Part shown: positions 22,951 through 34,402 of the stretch, in pieces
Numbering within the stretch: the stretch's first letter is position 1
Layout of the letters: every line of letters begins with the position of its first letter
From: Lactuca virosa
Taxonomy: Eukaryota > Streptophyta > Magnoliopsida > Asterales > Asteraceae
Assembly (NCBI GenBank): GCA_928212115.1
Contig: CAKMRJ010003334.1
Coordinates: 21,260,546 to 21,324,545 of the forward strand
Reading direction: 5' to 3'
Length of the DNA: 64,000 nt
The notes under the pieces: model-generated
The model's input: only the letters and a program-made list of their open reading frames with translations
Told to the model about the DNA's origin: nothing
The model's database searches: none
Position numbers and translations under genes: made by a program

Positions 22951-23743
22951 GTGGCGGATTCCAAAAGTTATTGTTTTTACCCTAGAAAAAAGATTAAGGA
23001 TAAAAATTGTTTTTTTTTTAAAAAAAAATAATTACCAGCCACAAATTTGTTTTAACGAAAGGTTATTATTATTTTTTGTTCATTTTCAAAAAGAGAGCAT
23101 TTAATGAACTGTCAGGTTCAACACCCCATGTCTGCAGAACGTGTGGTGAGGGGTGACTAACCGTTGAATAAAGGTGGAATTTGTAACGAATTTGACATTT
23201 TGGGGGTAAAAGGAAAAGACAGTTTAAGGAAAAGATTTTCTAAAAAGATTTCTTTTATTGGAAAAGGATTTATTTTGTCATCACACCTAAAATAGGTCTG
23301 ACAAAAGGTTTATTTCAAAAAGAGAGACTTAAACAATCATATGCGACAAAACGAATATTTTTTGAGAATGTTTTTCTTATTTAATGAAGGATCATTAAAT
23401 AGCACATAATGTTTCAAGAATTTATGAAACAGTTGAAAGTTCAATCACTGAGATTGCGGTTTGACACTTCATTGCAGATTAAGATCTCATTGCAGATGAA
23501 GACTTCATTGCGGATGAATGATTTGTAACTGCAGTAGGAAAACTGTGAAGAACACTTGAGCACAATCAGAAGTAACAATGAATAAGGACCCTTTGAAATA
23601 TAAGTATGATATATGGTTACGGTATATACGATATAATACGGTACAAAAGGATGTACTGCATTATACAAGATATACCATAACCATGTAAGATAGATATATT
23701 TAGTTAGGACCGCAATTGTGACCCGGAAGGTCTGCGGTGCCTC
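22951..23743. other. Non-coding spacer between pol and env-like ORF of G
   Basis: AT-rich with T- and A-runs (for example 23010-23030). It includes short repeats of CATTGCRGATKAAGA type at 23470-23520. No coding signal. Confidence 0.6.
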
Positions 23744-26700
23744 TCAATTCAAGAAGAATTGAGGATCCGGATTCATCATTCCTAACATTTGTAATAAACT
23801 GTTGAGTTTTGTAGAGTCAAGTGCTTTTGTGAATACATCAACAATCTCTTCATGAGTATGGACAAAGACTAGTTCAATATTACCTCTCAAGATGTGGTCT
23901 TTAATGAAATGATACCGTAATTCAATGTGCTTCGTCTTTGAGTGATGAATAGGATTGTGAGAAATAGCTATTGCACTCTCTGAGTCACAGTAAATTGGTA
24001 TCCGCAGCGTCCTGTATCCGTAGTCCATAAGTTGTGTTTTCATCCACAAGACTTGTGAACAACAACTGCCTGCGACCACATATTCAGCTTCAGCGGTAGA
24101 AAGTGAGACACAACTTTGTTTTCTTGATGACCAACTGACAAGTCTTCCACCAAGAAATTGGCATCCACTGGAAGTGCTTTTTCTGTCCAATCTACATCTA
24201 GCATGATCCGCATCAGTGAATGCTTGTAAGTTGAAGTCGTTCCCTGCAGGAAACCAGAGGCCTAGAGATTTGCTTCCCTTTAAATATCTAAGAATCTGCT
24301 TGGTTGCGGTCATGTGAGGTACTTTCGGATCGGCTTGATATCTTGCGCATACTCCGGTTGCAAAAACAATGTCTGGTCGACTTGCAGTGAGGTACATCAA
24401 TGAGCCAATTATTCCTCTATAAGTCTTGTGATCTAGTGATTCGCCAGAAGGATTAGCAGATATCTTATATCCAAAGGCCATAGGGACCTTAGCCGAGGAG
24501 CAGTTGTCCATTGAGTACTTCTTCAGCAGTTCAGAGGTGTATTTCTCCTGATGGATGAAAATCCCTTGAGGGACTTGTTTTATTTGAAGTCCTAGAAAGA
24601 AGTTAATCTCTCTATTCATGCTCATTTGAAATTTGTTGGTCATGAGCTTTGCAAATTCATCGACCATCCCCTGATCAGTTGATCCGAAGATGATATCATC
24701 CACATATATTTGTACAAGCATATGGTGATTACCATTTGCCTTTCTAAATAAAGTGGGATCAATTACTCCTCTTTTGTATCCGGACGAGACAAGAAATTCA
24801 TAGAGAGTCTCGTACCATGCTCTTGGGGATTGTTTTAGACCGTAGACAGCTTTTTCGAAGCCCGGAGGTTGCTGAAGATAGACCTCCTCTTTCAATTCAA
24901 ACATTTAGGAAGGCACTCTTTACATCCATTTGATGTACCTTGATATTCTTGTGAGCAGCATACGCTAAGAAGATGTGTATGGCTTCCATTCTGGCTACTG
25001 GGGCGTATGTTTCATCATAATCAACACCTTCAAGTTGACTATACCCCTTAGCGACTAACCTCACTTTGTTTCGAACTACCGCACCGGATTCATCCAGTTT
25101 GTTCTTGTACACCCATCTAGTACCAACAATAGTGTGAGCTTTTGGCTTCGGAACGAGTTGCCACACCTTGTTCCTTTTAAACTCTTCCAGTTGTTCTTGC
25201 ATTGCTGCTATCCAATCAGGCTCCATTAATGCTTCTTTGATGGTTCTAGGTTCGACCGAAGACATGAATGCTGCATAGTGACAGTGATCAGAAAAGTCTT
25301 GTGAGGATCGAGTTTGGATGCATGCTGATGGGTTTCTGATGATTTGACACGATGGGTGGTCCTTTCGTCCATACGTGTAGACAAGGTTGAAGATGGTCAG
25401 CAACTGCAGTGGATGGGATGTCTTCAATATCTGAAGACTCTGCGGTTGGGGATGACAGTTTCCCCTGGACATGTGAGCAGCCCGCTGAATTGTCTTGAAT
25501 TGGAAAGGTGGGATGGGAGTTTTCTTGGACAAATGATGGAGGTTCCCCCTGGATTGCTGACGGGAGTTCCCCTTGAACCTGAGAAGGTTCCCCCTGGATT
25601 GTTGGAAGTGTGATAATCCTTGGGTCAGTTCTTGTGTCAATGTTCTCTATATCTTCATCATCTGAGTCAGAAGAAACATTCGATGGTAAGGATTCTCTGC
25701 GGATAGGAACTGGAACTGCATCATCAAGTACTGGAACCTCGATGGTTGTCACTTGATCCGGAGTAGAGCTTTCCCCCTCAACCGGCGAGGTGGAAGTATT
25801 GAGTGATACTACATCGGATAGAGATGGACCAGATACGTCAGCATGCTGCTGTTGAGCTTCCGGGGACATAAGGACTTCAGATAACTTGGTTGTTTCTATA
25901 GGGTCGAAGAGATCGTCATAGTGTACTTCAACTATGTTTATTGGACCCGAAGAGGCACAAATATCACTTTCTAGGATTGCTTTGGTTTTGGTTGATGGAG
26001 CGGTGTTGCGGACGTAATAGTCATCGAATTTGACATCGAAGCTTTCGACTAGTAGTCTTGTGCGTCTAATGAGAATCCTATAAGCCGCTTTGTTTGTTGA
26101 GTAGCCAAGAAAGATGCCTTCATCAGACTTTGGTGCGAACTTGTTGAGATGATCTCTGTTGTTGATCACAAAACATCTACATCCAAAGATATGGAAGAAT
26201 CGGACATTTGTCTTGTGGTTGTTAAGGCCCTCATAAGGAGTTTTACTGAGACGCTTGCAGATGATGCTTCGGTTTTGAACAAAGCAAGCTGTGGCCACTG
26301 CTTCGGCCCAGAAGTAGAGAGGAAGATGTGCGAAGTTAAGCATAGATCTGGCTGCTTCTACCAGAGTTCGGTTTCTTCGCTCTACTACTCCATTTTGTTG
26401 CGGTGTGTAGGGAGCTGAGAAATTGTGAGTGATACCCTTGTAAACCAAGAAACTGTTTAATAGATGATTGGTAAGCTCAGTTCCATTATCACTTCGGATG
26501 CGGCGTACTGGTAACTTGATCTGAAGTTCAATTTCTTTGATAAAATTGATCAGTATCTGCGGAGTTTCGGATTTGAGTCTTAGGAAGAAGACCCAGGTGA
26601 AACGAGTGAAGTCATCAACTATAACCAGTATGTATTTCTTGTGATGAAGACTGGCTACGGTAGATGGACCGCAGAGATCAATATGCAGGAGTTCCAGTGG

Positions 26701-27330
26701 TTCAGAAATTGAGGAATCAATTACCATTGGGTGACTTGCTTTTGATTGCTTGCCACATTCACATGCAGGACAGAGTGTATCATTGCTGAACTTGAGAATT
26801 GGAAGACCTCGGACGAGTTCTCCGGTGACCAGATTGTTGATGTATCTGAAGTTAAGATGAGCTAGCTTGCGGTGCCATAGCCAGCTGACTTCAGATACTG
26901 CTTTGGATAGAAAGCATAGCTGCAATTTCCCAATGATCAGAGAGACGTCCAGGGGATACATGGTCCCTTCGGACTTAGATTTGATCAAACAAGTGCTTCT
27001 ATCGTTGGTCATTACATAGCAGTACTCATTGTCAAATTCAACCCTGTGGCCTGCTTTACATAGTTGGCCTACACTGATGAGATTGTGTTTAAGGCTTTCT
27101 ACATAAGCAACCTTTTGAATAGAGAAGTTTCCCGTAGTAAGAACACCATAACCTCGGATTATCCCATTCGCATTGTTGCCGAATGTGACATTTCCACCGT
27201 TGCAAATTGGCCTGAAATCCCAATGGTACTCTAACCTTCCAGTCATGTGCAAGGAGCAGGCACTGTCGATTAACCATTCTTCTTCTTGTTCCTCCTTGCA
27301 CAAAGCCTGGGAATCACACAGTTAGTTTAG
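23744..27330 (-). pseudogene. Copia Pol of element G: protease, integrase, RT, RNase H
   Basis: Domains in order on the minus strand. Aspartic protease: WLIDSACSLHMTG, where Ala-Cys follows Asp-Ser. Pre-integrase zinc region: HRKLAHLNF and CPACECGKQ. Integrase core: HIDLCGP, RSDNGTEL, PYTPQQNGVVERRNR, with its D,D,E residues present. A Gln/Pro-rich hinge follows. Reverse transcriptase: WVYKNKLDESG, DVKSAFLN and the catalytic YVDD. RNase H: DADHA, AEAEY and DSESAI. Then DVFTKAL and a stop at 23744. One-base shifts near 25370 and 24900, and another at the start near 27325, break the polyprotein. Domain order places it in Ty1/copia. Confidence 0.92.
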
Positions 27331-30300
27331 GCACCCAAACTAGTTTGGAGCCTGGGATAAAGGATGAGTTTCTGATTGATGCATGAACCGAGGTTGTAGG
27401 GACCAGTTTTATGTCAACTTTTAGGCCTAGTTCTGGGTATTTGTGAATTTTTGGAGTGTTGCGAGATTTAGAAAAGTTACGAGGTTTTTGAAAAGAACCA
27501 GATTTGACATGTGATGAACCTTTTTGACAAGTACACTGACATACATAAATTTTGTCATTTACCCTGACATTTTGTTTGGTCAGCGGTTTAAATGACGAGG
27601 TAGGCTTCTGACCAGTCCGAGAGTGGTGAGATCTGACAGTAGTGGTGTTGGTATTTGAAAAAGTACTTTTTGAGAAGATTTAGCACGTGTAGATCTTTTT
27701 GACCTTTTTGTTGGATTTGGTAAAATACCCTTCCATTTCTTAAAGTTCTGATGTGATTTCAAAAGTGTTGGAGTGGGTAAGATACCCTTCCATTTTGGAT
27801 CATCTGAGGAATAGATTTGAAAGCCATTTCTTCGAAAAGGATGTACTCTCTTTTGGATTGTGTCAGATGTTTTTGAAATGGATGCTGAAACTGTACATTC
27901 CTTTTTGTATGTTTTCTTGATTGGAGAGTTTTTTGAAAAGTAGTGTGAGAAAACAAACTTTTCTGGACTCTTAGATTTTGGAAATCTGACATGTTTTTTG
28001 TTTTTTGAAAAGATTTCCCGATTTTTGCCTCGGGATCGAATTTCCTCTTTGAAAGCCTTTTTACCCTCGGTTTTTGGAGAACCGCAATCATTGGTGTTTA
28101 GCTACGGTTTCCTGGAAACCTTTGAAATATTTTGAAAACGAGGACTAGATTCATCCGAACTAGAAGATTCAGGTCTTTGAGAGCATTGACCCACTTCAAA
28201 GTTCTCTATGGGTAATTCATGATGAATTGGCTGAAGATTCACAGAGCTTTTGACTGAGGACTGCGGTAAGGATGATTTGACTATCGCAGAATAAGACTGA
28301 GTTGGGACTTCTGTGGGATTTCCGTGGGACATCTGCGGTCCATGATTGCAGTGAGGGACACTGCGGTCTGAGGTCAGAGATGGAAAGTCCTTTGAGACTT
28401 CGGGACTTTCTATGACAATTTCCTCATCAACAACTGATGAAGTCTGAGAATTGGGAATTTGATCACTTGAGTGACCGGAAATTTCAGGCACAATTTCCTC
28501 AATGACATAGTTGTTACTTAGATTATGAAGTCTAGCGAAGTGAGTTCTGATGTCTTCGGGAAAGGTTTTTTCATTGACTGGGAAATGGAACTCTCGGTCA
28601 GGAGGGACGTAAAGTCGATCTTTATTAAACCGGGGTGAGGAATCCTTTGTGGTAGGATATCCATTGGACCAACCCCAATTATAGGTGTTATCTACGGTTC
28701 CATTGTTCACCAAATTTTCAATAGCTTCACTTTCATTGAACAGTTTTTCTATTAAAAAATTTAATCGTACAATCTCACTCTGAGCTAAATCTCTTTGGTT
28801 CAAAACTATCTCTAGTTGTGTTTCACTCAACATTCTTGCATCTTTCTCTAACTCTAAGTCCTTTTCTAACATAGCTAATTTGAGTCTTTTGTTATCCAGT
28901 CATCCTCTTACATGGAACATCTCTTGGGACGCAATGTTCTTCTCATCTAGAGCTTTGTTATAGTCTGTAAGGACGGCAACACATGTGTCATTAAGATTGT
29001 CTATGAAGGGTTGACAGTCATGCATGCTATAGTTTAGAGTTTGAATCATGAGTTTTACCTGTTCGACGATGCTTAGAGTTCCATCCTTTGCCATGTAGCA
29101 GTAGTTCTTTTCCAGCTTTGTAGACCCATCGTCATCCGCAGTTGCTACCATGCAAATCTTTCCTTTTCCTTTGATGTTGCTTATGTCTTCATCTTCATCT
29201 CCGGATGACCAAACTTGATGGCCTCTTTTTACATGGGCTACGTATGCCCTTGCCTTTTCCTTTTCTTCCAATTCTTGAGCCATTCTAAGGTAGAATGCTC
29301 TATCTTTCACTATGTTAGCCTTGCATTCTTTTGCAAAATGATTCTTCTTGTTACACTTGTGACAAATTACAACATCACTTTTATCTTCTGAAGAAGTACC
29401 GGAGTCAGTTGGATTGATGGGCTTCGGTGCCTCTTTAGGTTGAGTAGTCTGCAGTTGCGGTGGTGGGTGAGAACTTTTGGGATATCGAAAGTGGTTATTA
29501 TGCGGGTTGAAGTTGTGGTTGAATGGAGGTTTGTTGAACTGCTGATTCTTACGAAAAGAAGGAGGTGGTAGCCGGTTGAACTGTTGGCTAACAAGAGCAA
29601 TAGCCTTCTGAAATTCTTCATCATCATACTCTGAGTCAGCTTCGTATGACTGCGGAGGGTTGTCATATGAGGGAGAGTAGGATTGAGTGTGTGGAGCTTG
29701 TGCTATAAGAGCAAGTGGTCCTCCGAAGTCAGCACAATCTTTGAGTACATTGGATTCTTGTGCTTACAGTTCCCCGTAGAGCTTGTACAGAGATAAATAG
29801 TGAATCTTTCTATCTCCTTGGACTATCATCTTAGCCGTAGTCCAGTGTCTTCCCAAACCATTGAGAAACTAAAGATTTGTTTCATGGTTACTGCGGATGG
29901 TGCCAGCATTGGATAACTTAGTGACTATCAGATTGAACCTTTTGAAGGAGTCTTCCAAACTTTCGACAGTATGAGCTTTGAAGTTGTTGAACTCATTGAG
30001 TGCGGTTGTGAGCTTCTTATCTTGAGCTTGTTCTAAACCATCATATAAGTTTTTGAGTACATCCCAGATCTCTTTTGCTGATTTTGCAGTTTATGATAAT
30101 GTCGAAGTTATCAGGGGGCAACTCCACAAGAGATTTCATAAAAAGCAACAGCATCATTTTCCATTTTATCGAGATCATCTTTGGTGGGACGATTCATGAC
30201 TGGTTGACCTCCTCCTCGTCTGGTTGTGGCGTCATCAGTTTGAACTGGTGTAAGAATAGGGACATGTGGCCCTTCTTCTACAGATCGACATACATCTCTA

Positions 30301-30425
30301 CCAAGTCTCCTTAAGTATCTTTCTATTCTCCGAGACCAGGGATGATATTCATTTGCCACCAATATTGGGGCTCTATTAGAACCACCAACACTGTTGGAAA
30401 CATTGAGAGATAATGCTTGTGCCAT
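27331..30425 (-). pseudogene. Gag of element G and Gag-Pol spacer
   Basis: ATG at 30425 (MAQALSLNVSN) starts Gag. The N-terminal region has WSRRIERYLR and, after a break near 30110, LTTALNEFNNFKAH and SLEDSFKRFN of the copia Gag domain. A knuckle CHKCNKKNHFAKEC lies near 29345. Downstream is a Glu/Lys-rich helical region and a Ser/Pro-rich tail ending at 28102. In-frame stops occur, for example TGA near 28900. From 28090 to 27330 basic, Phe/Lys-rich frames form a spacer before protease in shifted registers. Confidence 0.8.
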
Positions 30426-30535
30426 ATTTCCTTGTTTTTTTGGATAGATTTTGATGTTTGTTTTAAGAAATGAGCTCCAATGGTATAGAAGGCCTTTTGA
30501 AAATCAGAGTTTTGTTTAAAAAAGTAACCACTTTG

Positions 30536-30547
30536 GCTCTGATACCA
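30536..30547 (-). other. Primer binding site (tRNA-Met), element G
   Basis: On the minus strand TGGTATCAGAGC, two bases inside the LTR end. Confidence 0.88.
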
Positions 30548-30549
30548 AT

Positions 30550-31161
30550 TGTTGAGAGAAAAACTTGAGATACACACTTGAACAAACGTTAGAACAAGTT
30601 TATATTGCGGAAATTAAAGTTAATCTCAAAGGATCATAAAGCTCAACAATAATATAAGTTAGAGTTATATAGTTAGATGATTAGTTGCGGAAATATAAGG
30701 AAATATAAAAGACAGCAAATATTATTTTCAAGTATACACTTAGGTTGATTCTTAACAAGGAATGCAATCAGACCAAGTTAGTAAGTGAGATCAAACTTAG
30801 TGGTTAAGTCTAGAAAGACTTACTCCGAAGAGAGATTACAAGGAGTTACGATTATGATAATAGTGAGGAAGATGAGTGATAAGATTCAGGATGCGTAAAA
30901 GAGGTATATTGATTGAGAAATGGAGAACTCTATTTATAGAGTCTCGAAGATTACATACAACCTACTCTGTTTGAGTTGCCACGCAGGGCACTATGGATAA
31001 AAGAAAGTACTTATACAAGGAACAGATAAAAGACTGAATCTAAGAACTGATGACAAAAGACTGCGGTTGCTGATCTGACTACGGGGAGAGATTGACTGCG
31101 GTTGCTGAAGTAACTTCGGATCTTCTTTTAAGTTTAAGAGGGTCACTTTAATGTTTCAACA
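30550..31161 (-). repeat. 5' LTR of element G (612 bp)
   Basis: On the minus strand it starts TGTTGAAACATT and ends TTTCTCTCAACA (copia TGTTG...CAACA termini), followed by the primer site. A candidate TATA (minus CTCTATAAATAGAG) lies at about 30930-30943, itself a palindrome. Confidence 0.85.
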
Positions 31162-31506
31162 CTATGGAACGACATTCCATAGCACGATCCATTGCAAATT
31201 AACAACGAAAATACGTTCCATAGCGATCTTCCCTAGCAAAATTGCATTTTTCTTGTAGCGATGGTGTTTGTGACTTGTTTGAGGCATTACACTTGAGGTG
31301 CTAATCTCTTGAAAGGCCAAATTCTACAAGCTACAATATAGAGGTTTCATCAACTTGATTTTATGTTTCAAATATCAAATTGTATGCTAGTTGTAGGCTT
31401 CATGCTTTGGATAATTTTATTTCATGTATAACTAGAGAAAACTTAGATCCAAAGCATTAGGGTTGTATGTGCACCATAGGGATGTTAGAGTACATAAAGC
31501 CCAACA
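31162..31506 (+). repeat. Copia LTR, right part (5' LTR of element F)
   Basis: It ends AAAGCCCAACA one base before the primer site. The left part is replaced by element G's LTR at 31161. Confidence 0.75.
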
Positions 31507-31507
31507 G

Positions 31508-31520
31508 TGGTATCAGAGCC
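31508..31520 (+). other. Primer binding site (tRNA-Met), element F
   Basis: TGGTATCAGAGCC, directly after the LTR. Confidence 0.9.
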
Positions 31521-31597
31521 ACGGGTGTTTTCTGTTATATTGATGCATAGGTTAATTATTCAAAGTTGAAAAAATTGGAAAAATGTTGTCTGACTGC

Positions 31598-31690
31598 TGG
31601 ACTCGATGAGTCCCATGAGTGGACTCGACGATTTGGATCATATGGAGATGAACTCGACGAGTCCATAGCCTGACACGACGAGTTGGGCAG
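31598..31690 (+). repeat. Cluster of ACTCGACGAGT-type palindromes in copia leader
   Basis: Four related palindromic motifs in 93 bp: GGACTCGATGAGTCC, GGACTCGACGATT, AACTCGACGAGTCC and CACGACGAGTT. Each can form a short hairpin or a protein site. Confidence 0.65.
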
Positions 31691-31974
31691 TCTGTTGGCA
31701 GATTTTTCGAGTTTTTGGCCAGAATTGGATTATGATCATTACCACAAAATGGTTTGGCTCACAAAATTCGATTTTATTGATAAGGTAATGATTATCCTCA
31801 TCCAATTAAAAGATAAATTGTCAAATCTTGAGATAATTACTAGTTTATATGATAAGCTAATTGTTTGTAATTCTTTGATTTGAAGTTATCTTGCTACAAG
31901 AGTTGCATTAGGTCAAGTTGGTAAATGATAAAATTATGATTATTTTTTTAGTTTAAAATTTGATCTAAATGTTT

Positions 31975-32205
31975 TAAGAGGTTACAAAACTTGTCATCAA
32001 GTTTTGGAACTCAAAAGTTTTTTTTGGAGTTACAAAAATGTTAGTTAAATTGATCTAAATGTTTTTTGAAGAGTTTCATAACTTTTCCTCAAGTTATGGA
32101 ACATGAAAAGTCTCATTCATTAAATATTAACTCCATAAGTTAAAGAATCCAAAAGGTTTGAAGAGTTACAAAACTTACCCTCAAGTTTTGGTACGTGAAA
32201 AGTAT
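31975..32205 (+). repeat. Three leader repeats with CAAGTTTTGGAAC core
   Basis: The block GTTACAAAACTTGNCATCAAGTTTTGGAAC...AAAAGT recurs near 31982, 32080 and 32163. Each contains AAAACTT and AAGTTTT, so each can form a small stem-loop. Confidence 0.6.
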
Positions 32206-33340
32206 TATTTATGAAACATTGAATTCTAAAACTCTTGTAATTAAAAGGTGCAATTCTTGGGTTCATAACTTAAAAATTAATTGAATAGTTTTAATTTTGT
32301 ATTTTATGTTTAGAACCTTGATGGTTTTGAATAGTTCAAATTAACTCTTATGGATTTTATTAAGTTAATTAAATGTTTAATTAAAAGAGAAGATTATTAA
32401 TTTTATATAGTATTAATAAATCCATAATTATATGGTTTGAGTTTAATTAAATTAAAAGTCTAGTTTAATTAATAGAATAAACCACCTAGTATTTTAAATG
32501 TATAAAATACACCCTTATACTATATAACATTAAAAGTCTAATATATTATATATGTATAAGTTAAAAAAGTCAGTCTTACCGTTAGTAGGCCTCATTCACG
32601 AAGCTGGTGTATAAGGGGTGTTTAAGGAAGCGGCTTGTAAAATGACCGCCATTAGGTTTCCATTCTTACCCACTGCACCCTTGACCAGTGGAGGGTTGTT
32701 AGCCGAACGTGTTTGACGGTACATTTAAATCCTCATTAAAAGTATAATGAAATATAAAGTAACTAAACCTTTTATAAATTCCCAATCTTAGTTACTTTAA
32801 GAAAAATGTGAATTTGGTGTTAATCCATGAAATTGCACATTGAACCATATTGGTCAGTTAGTGGAGTATGCGTGGATAACCGGCACACTAATGTGGACTA
32901 ATGAAGGATGGCAATGGGTTTCTCGTAAATTATCATTGATCAATGGAGCGTGTGTGGTTAACCGGAACATTGGTTAGGTGGTTAATGACATCGAGAGTAC
33001 CAAACTAACTTGCATGGTTATTCACACCTTGTTTGTGATCCTTGGTATCCCAGTCACAAACTTGAAGGGCATAATCGAGATTAAACATGCCATTGAAATG
33101 TTCAATGAATCTCAAAAACAATCTAGGAATTTCAATTCATTTAAAATCGAATATTCATTTTCGTTTTTCATGGTGGAAATTGGTAAATCGTCATTTACCT
33201 ACCTTCAAATATTTTGCAATTGGATTACGGCATCCCTCTTCCGAATTGCAGAATATTGTGTTGGGTCCTAGACTTAATATTTTATTTTGGGTGTTATATT
33301 AAGGAATTAAATCAACTAAACTTGAATTTCTCCCTTGTAG
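32206..33340 (+). other. Remaining leader of copia element F
   Basis: AT-rich untranslated leader. It ends TCCCTTGTAG directly before the gag ATG, which resembles a 3' splice site. No coding signal. Confidence 0.55.
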
Positions 33341-34225
33341 ATGTCTAATTCTGACAACTATGGTCTTCCCGAATTTTTTGAAAATAGCTTCCCTCACGAA
33401 GATGATGTTCCACGTTTCGATCATGAAAATGGAAATCATCTTCACTTCCTCCACCTCCTCCAATTATTCTCCCTGACCCACATGTTCGTCGACTTGAAAA
33501 GTTCAAGATAACTCAAGCCCTATTGGCAAGCAAACATGAATATGGAAAGTCTGTATGTGCTCACGTCTTGTACATAAAGCTGCAAACATGAAGATGGAAA
33601 GTCTGTATGTGCTCACGTCTTGGACATAAAGCTGCATATGAAGGCTGGGAATGTTGGGTGTCGTGTTCCCAAGGAAGCTGGCTGTTGACTTGGTTCTTCA
33701 TTCACTTCCTAAGTCATATAGTGAGTTTGTTAAAGACTACTATGTGACAGATCACGACTTGACCCTTATCGATCTTGTATATTTGCTAATTACTTCCGAA
33801 TCAGCAATGATTTGGCGTACTGGTAAAGCAAATTTGGTTGGAAGATCTACTTCCCAAACTTCCATGGACATTGACAATGGCGACATTGGAAGTCCAGAAA
33901 AGCTTTCTCTTCCCAATGGAAAGAGATTGGCCAAGGTCAAGTTGTTTGACCAAATGTTAAAGAGAAAGGCTAAGTATTTGATTGTTCCGTGTACCATTCC
34001 GAGAGAGTCTGTTTGTTTCTATTGCCAAGAGAAGGGGCATTGGTTGCAAAGCTGCCCTGACTACCTGAGAGATTGAAGAGATGGTAAAATCAAATTATGT
34101 GGTTCTACTTCAGGTAAGTTCATTATCTAACTCTATCAAGTTCCTACTTATATATTCTTAATACATGATGTGATAAGATTGCATTTTGATGTTTTGTAGG
34201 ATCAAAGAAGGAAAAGGAAGCTTGA
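33341..34225 (+). pseudogene. Copia gag of element F with terminal intron
   Basis: ATG at 33341 (MSNSDNYGLPEFFEN). After frameshifts in a duplicated 52-bp stretch (33530-33633) the main frame 33651-34075 holds LVLHSLPKSYSEFV of the copia Gag domain and the knuckle CFYCQEKGHWLQSC. TGA at 34073 replaces a Leu codon expected in YLRDLRDG. The frame then continues to an exon-exon join (34113/34200) and ends SKKEKEA at TGA 34223-34225. Gag would package element RNA; here it is broken. Confidence 0.78.
34114..34199 (+). other. Probable spliceosomal intron at the 3' end of copia gag (86 bp)
   Basis: Donor CAG|GTAAGTT and acceptor TTTTGTAG|G. Removing it restores a Gly codon (G|GA) and a short in-frame basic tail with a stop. 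Confidence 0.6.
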
Positions 34226-34396
34226 AAGAAGAGTAAGCTGATTCTGATCGCGAAGAGATGGATTTCAATCGCATGGTTCGATGATCAGTTTTTTGAGCTG
34301 CTGCTTAGGAGTTATGATAGATTGCTTAGGAATAGATGGCAACATAGTTTTCATTGTATTTGCATTGTAAGGACAAGTTTTTCCACACATTTTATA

Positions 34397-34402
34397 AATA
34401 AA
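34397..34402 (+). terminator. Poly(A) signal after copia gag
   Basis: AATAAA followed by GAAATTTTTTTTGATTTTGTC (a U-rich downstream region), 172 bp after the gag stop. It could end a short gag-only mRNA. Confidence 0.45.

Larger units (their letters stand above)
19873..31161 (-). mobile_element. Element G: Sire-like Ty1/copia retrotransposon with env-like ORF, 3' end lost
   Basis: Minus-strand order: 5' LTR (31161-30550), Met primer site, gag, pol (protease, integrase, reverse transcriptase, RNase H: the copia order), then a long extra ORF downstream of pol. An extra ORF in that place marks the Sire/Maximus lineage. The 3' LTR is absent: the env-like ORF is cut at 19873 by element D. All frames carry a few stops or frameshifts, so it is inactive but not ancient. 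Confidence 0.88.
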
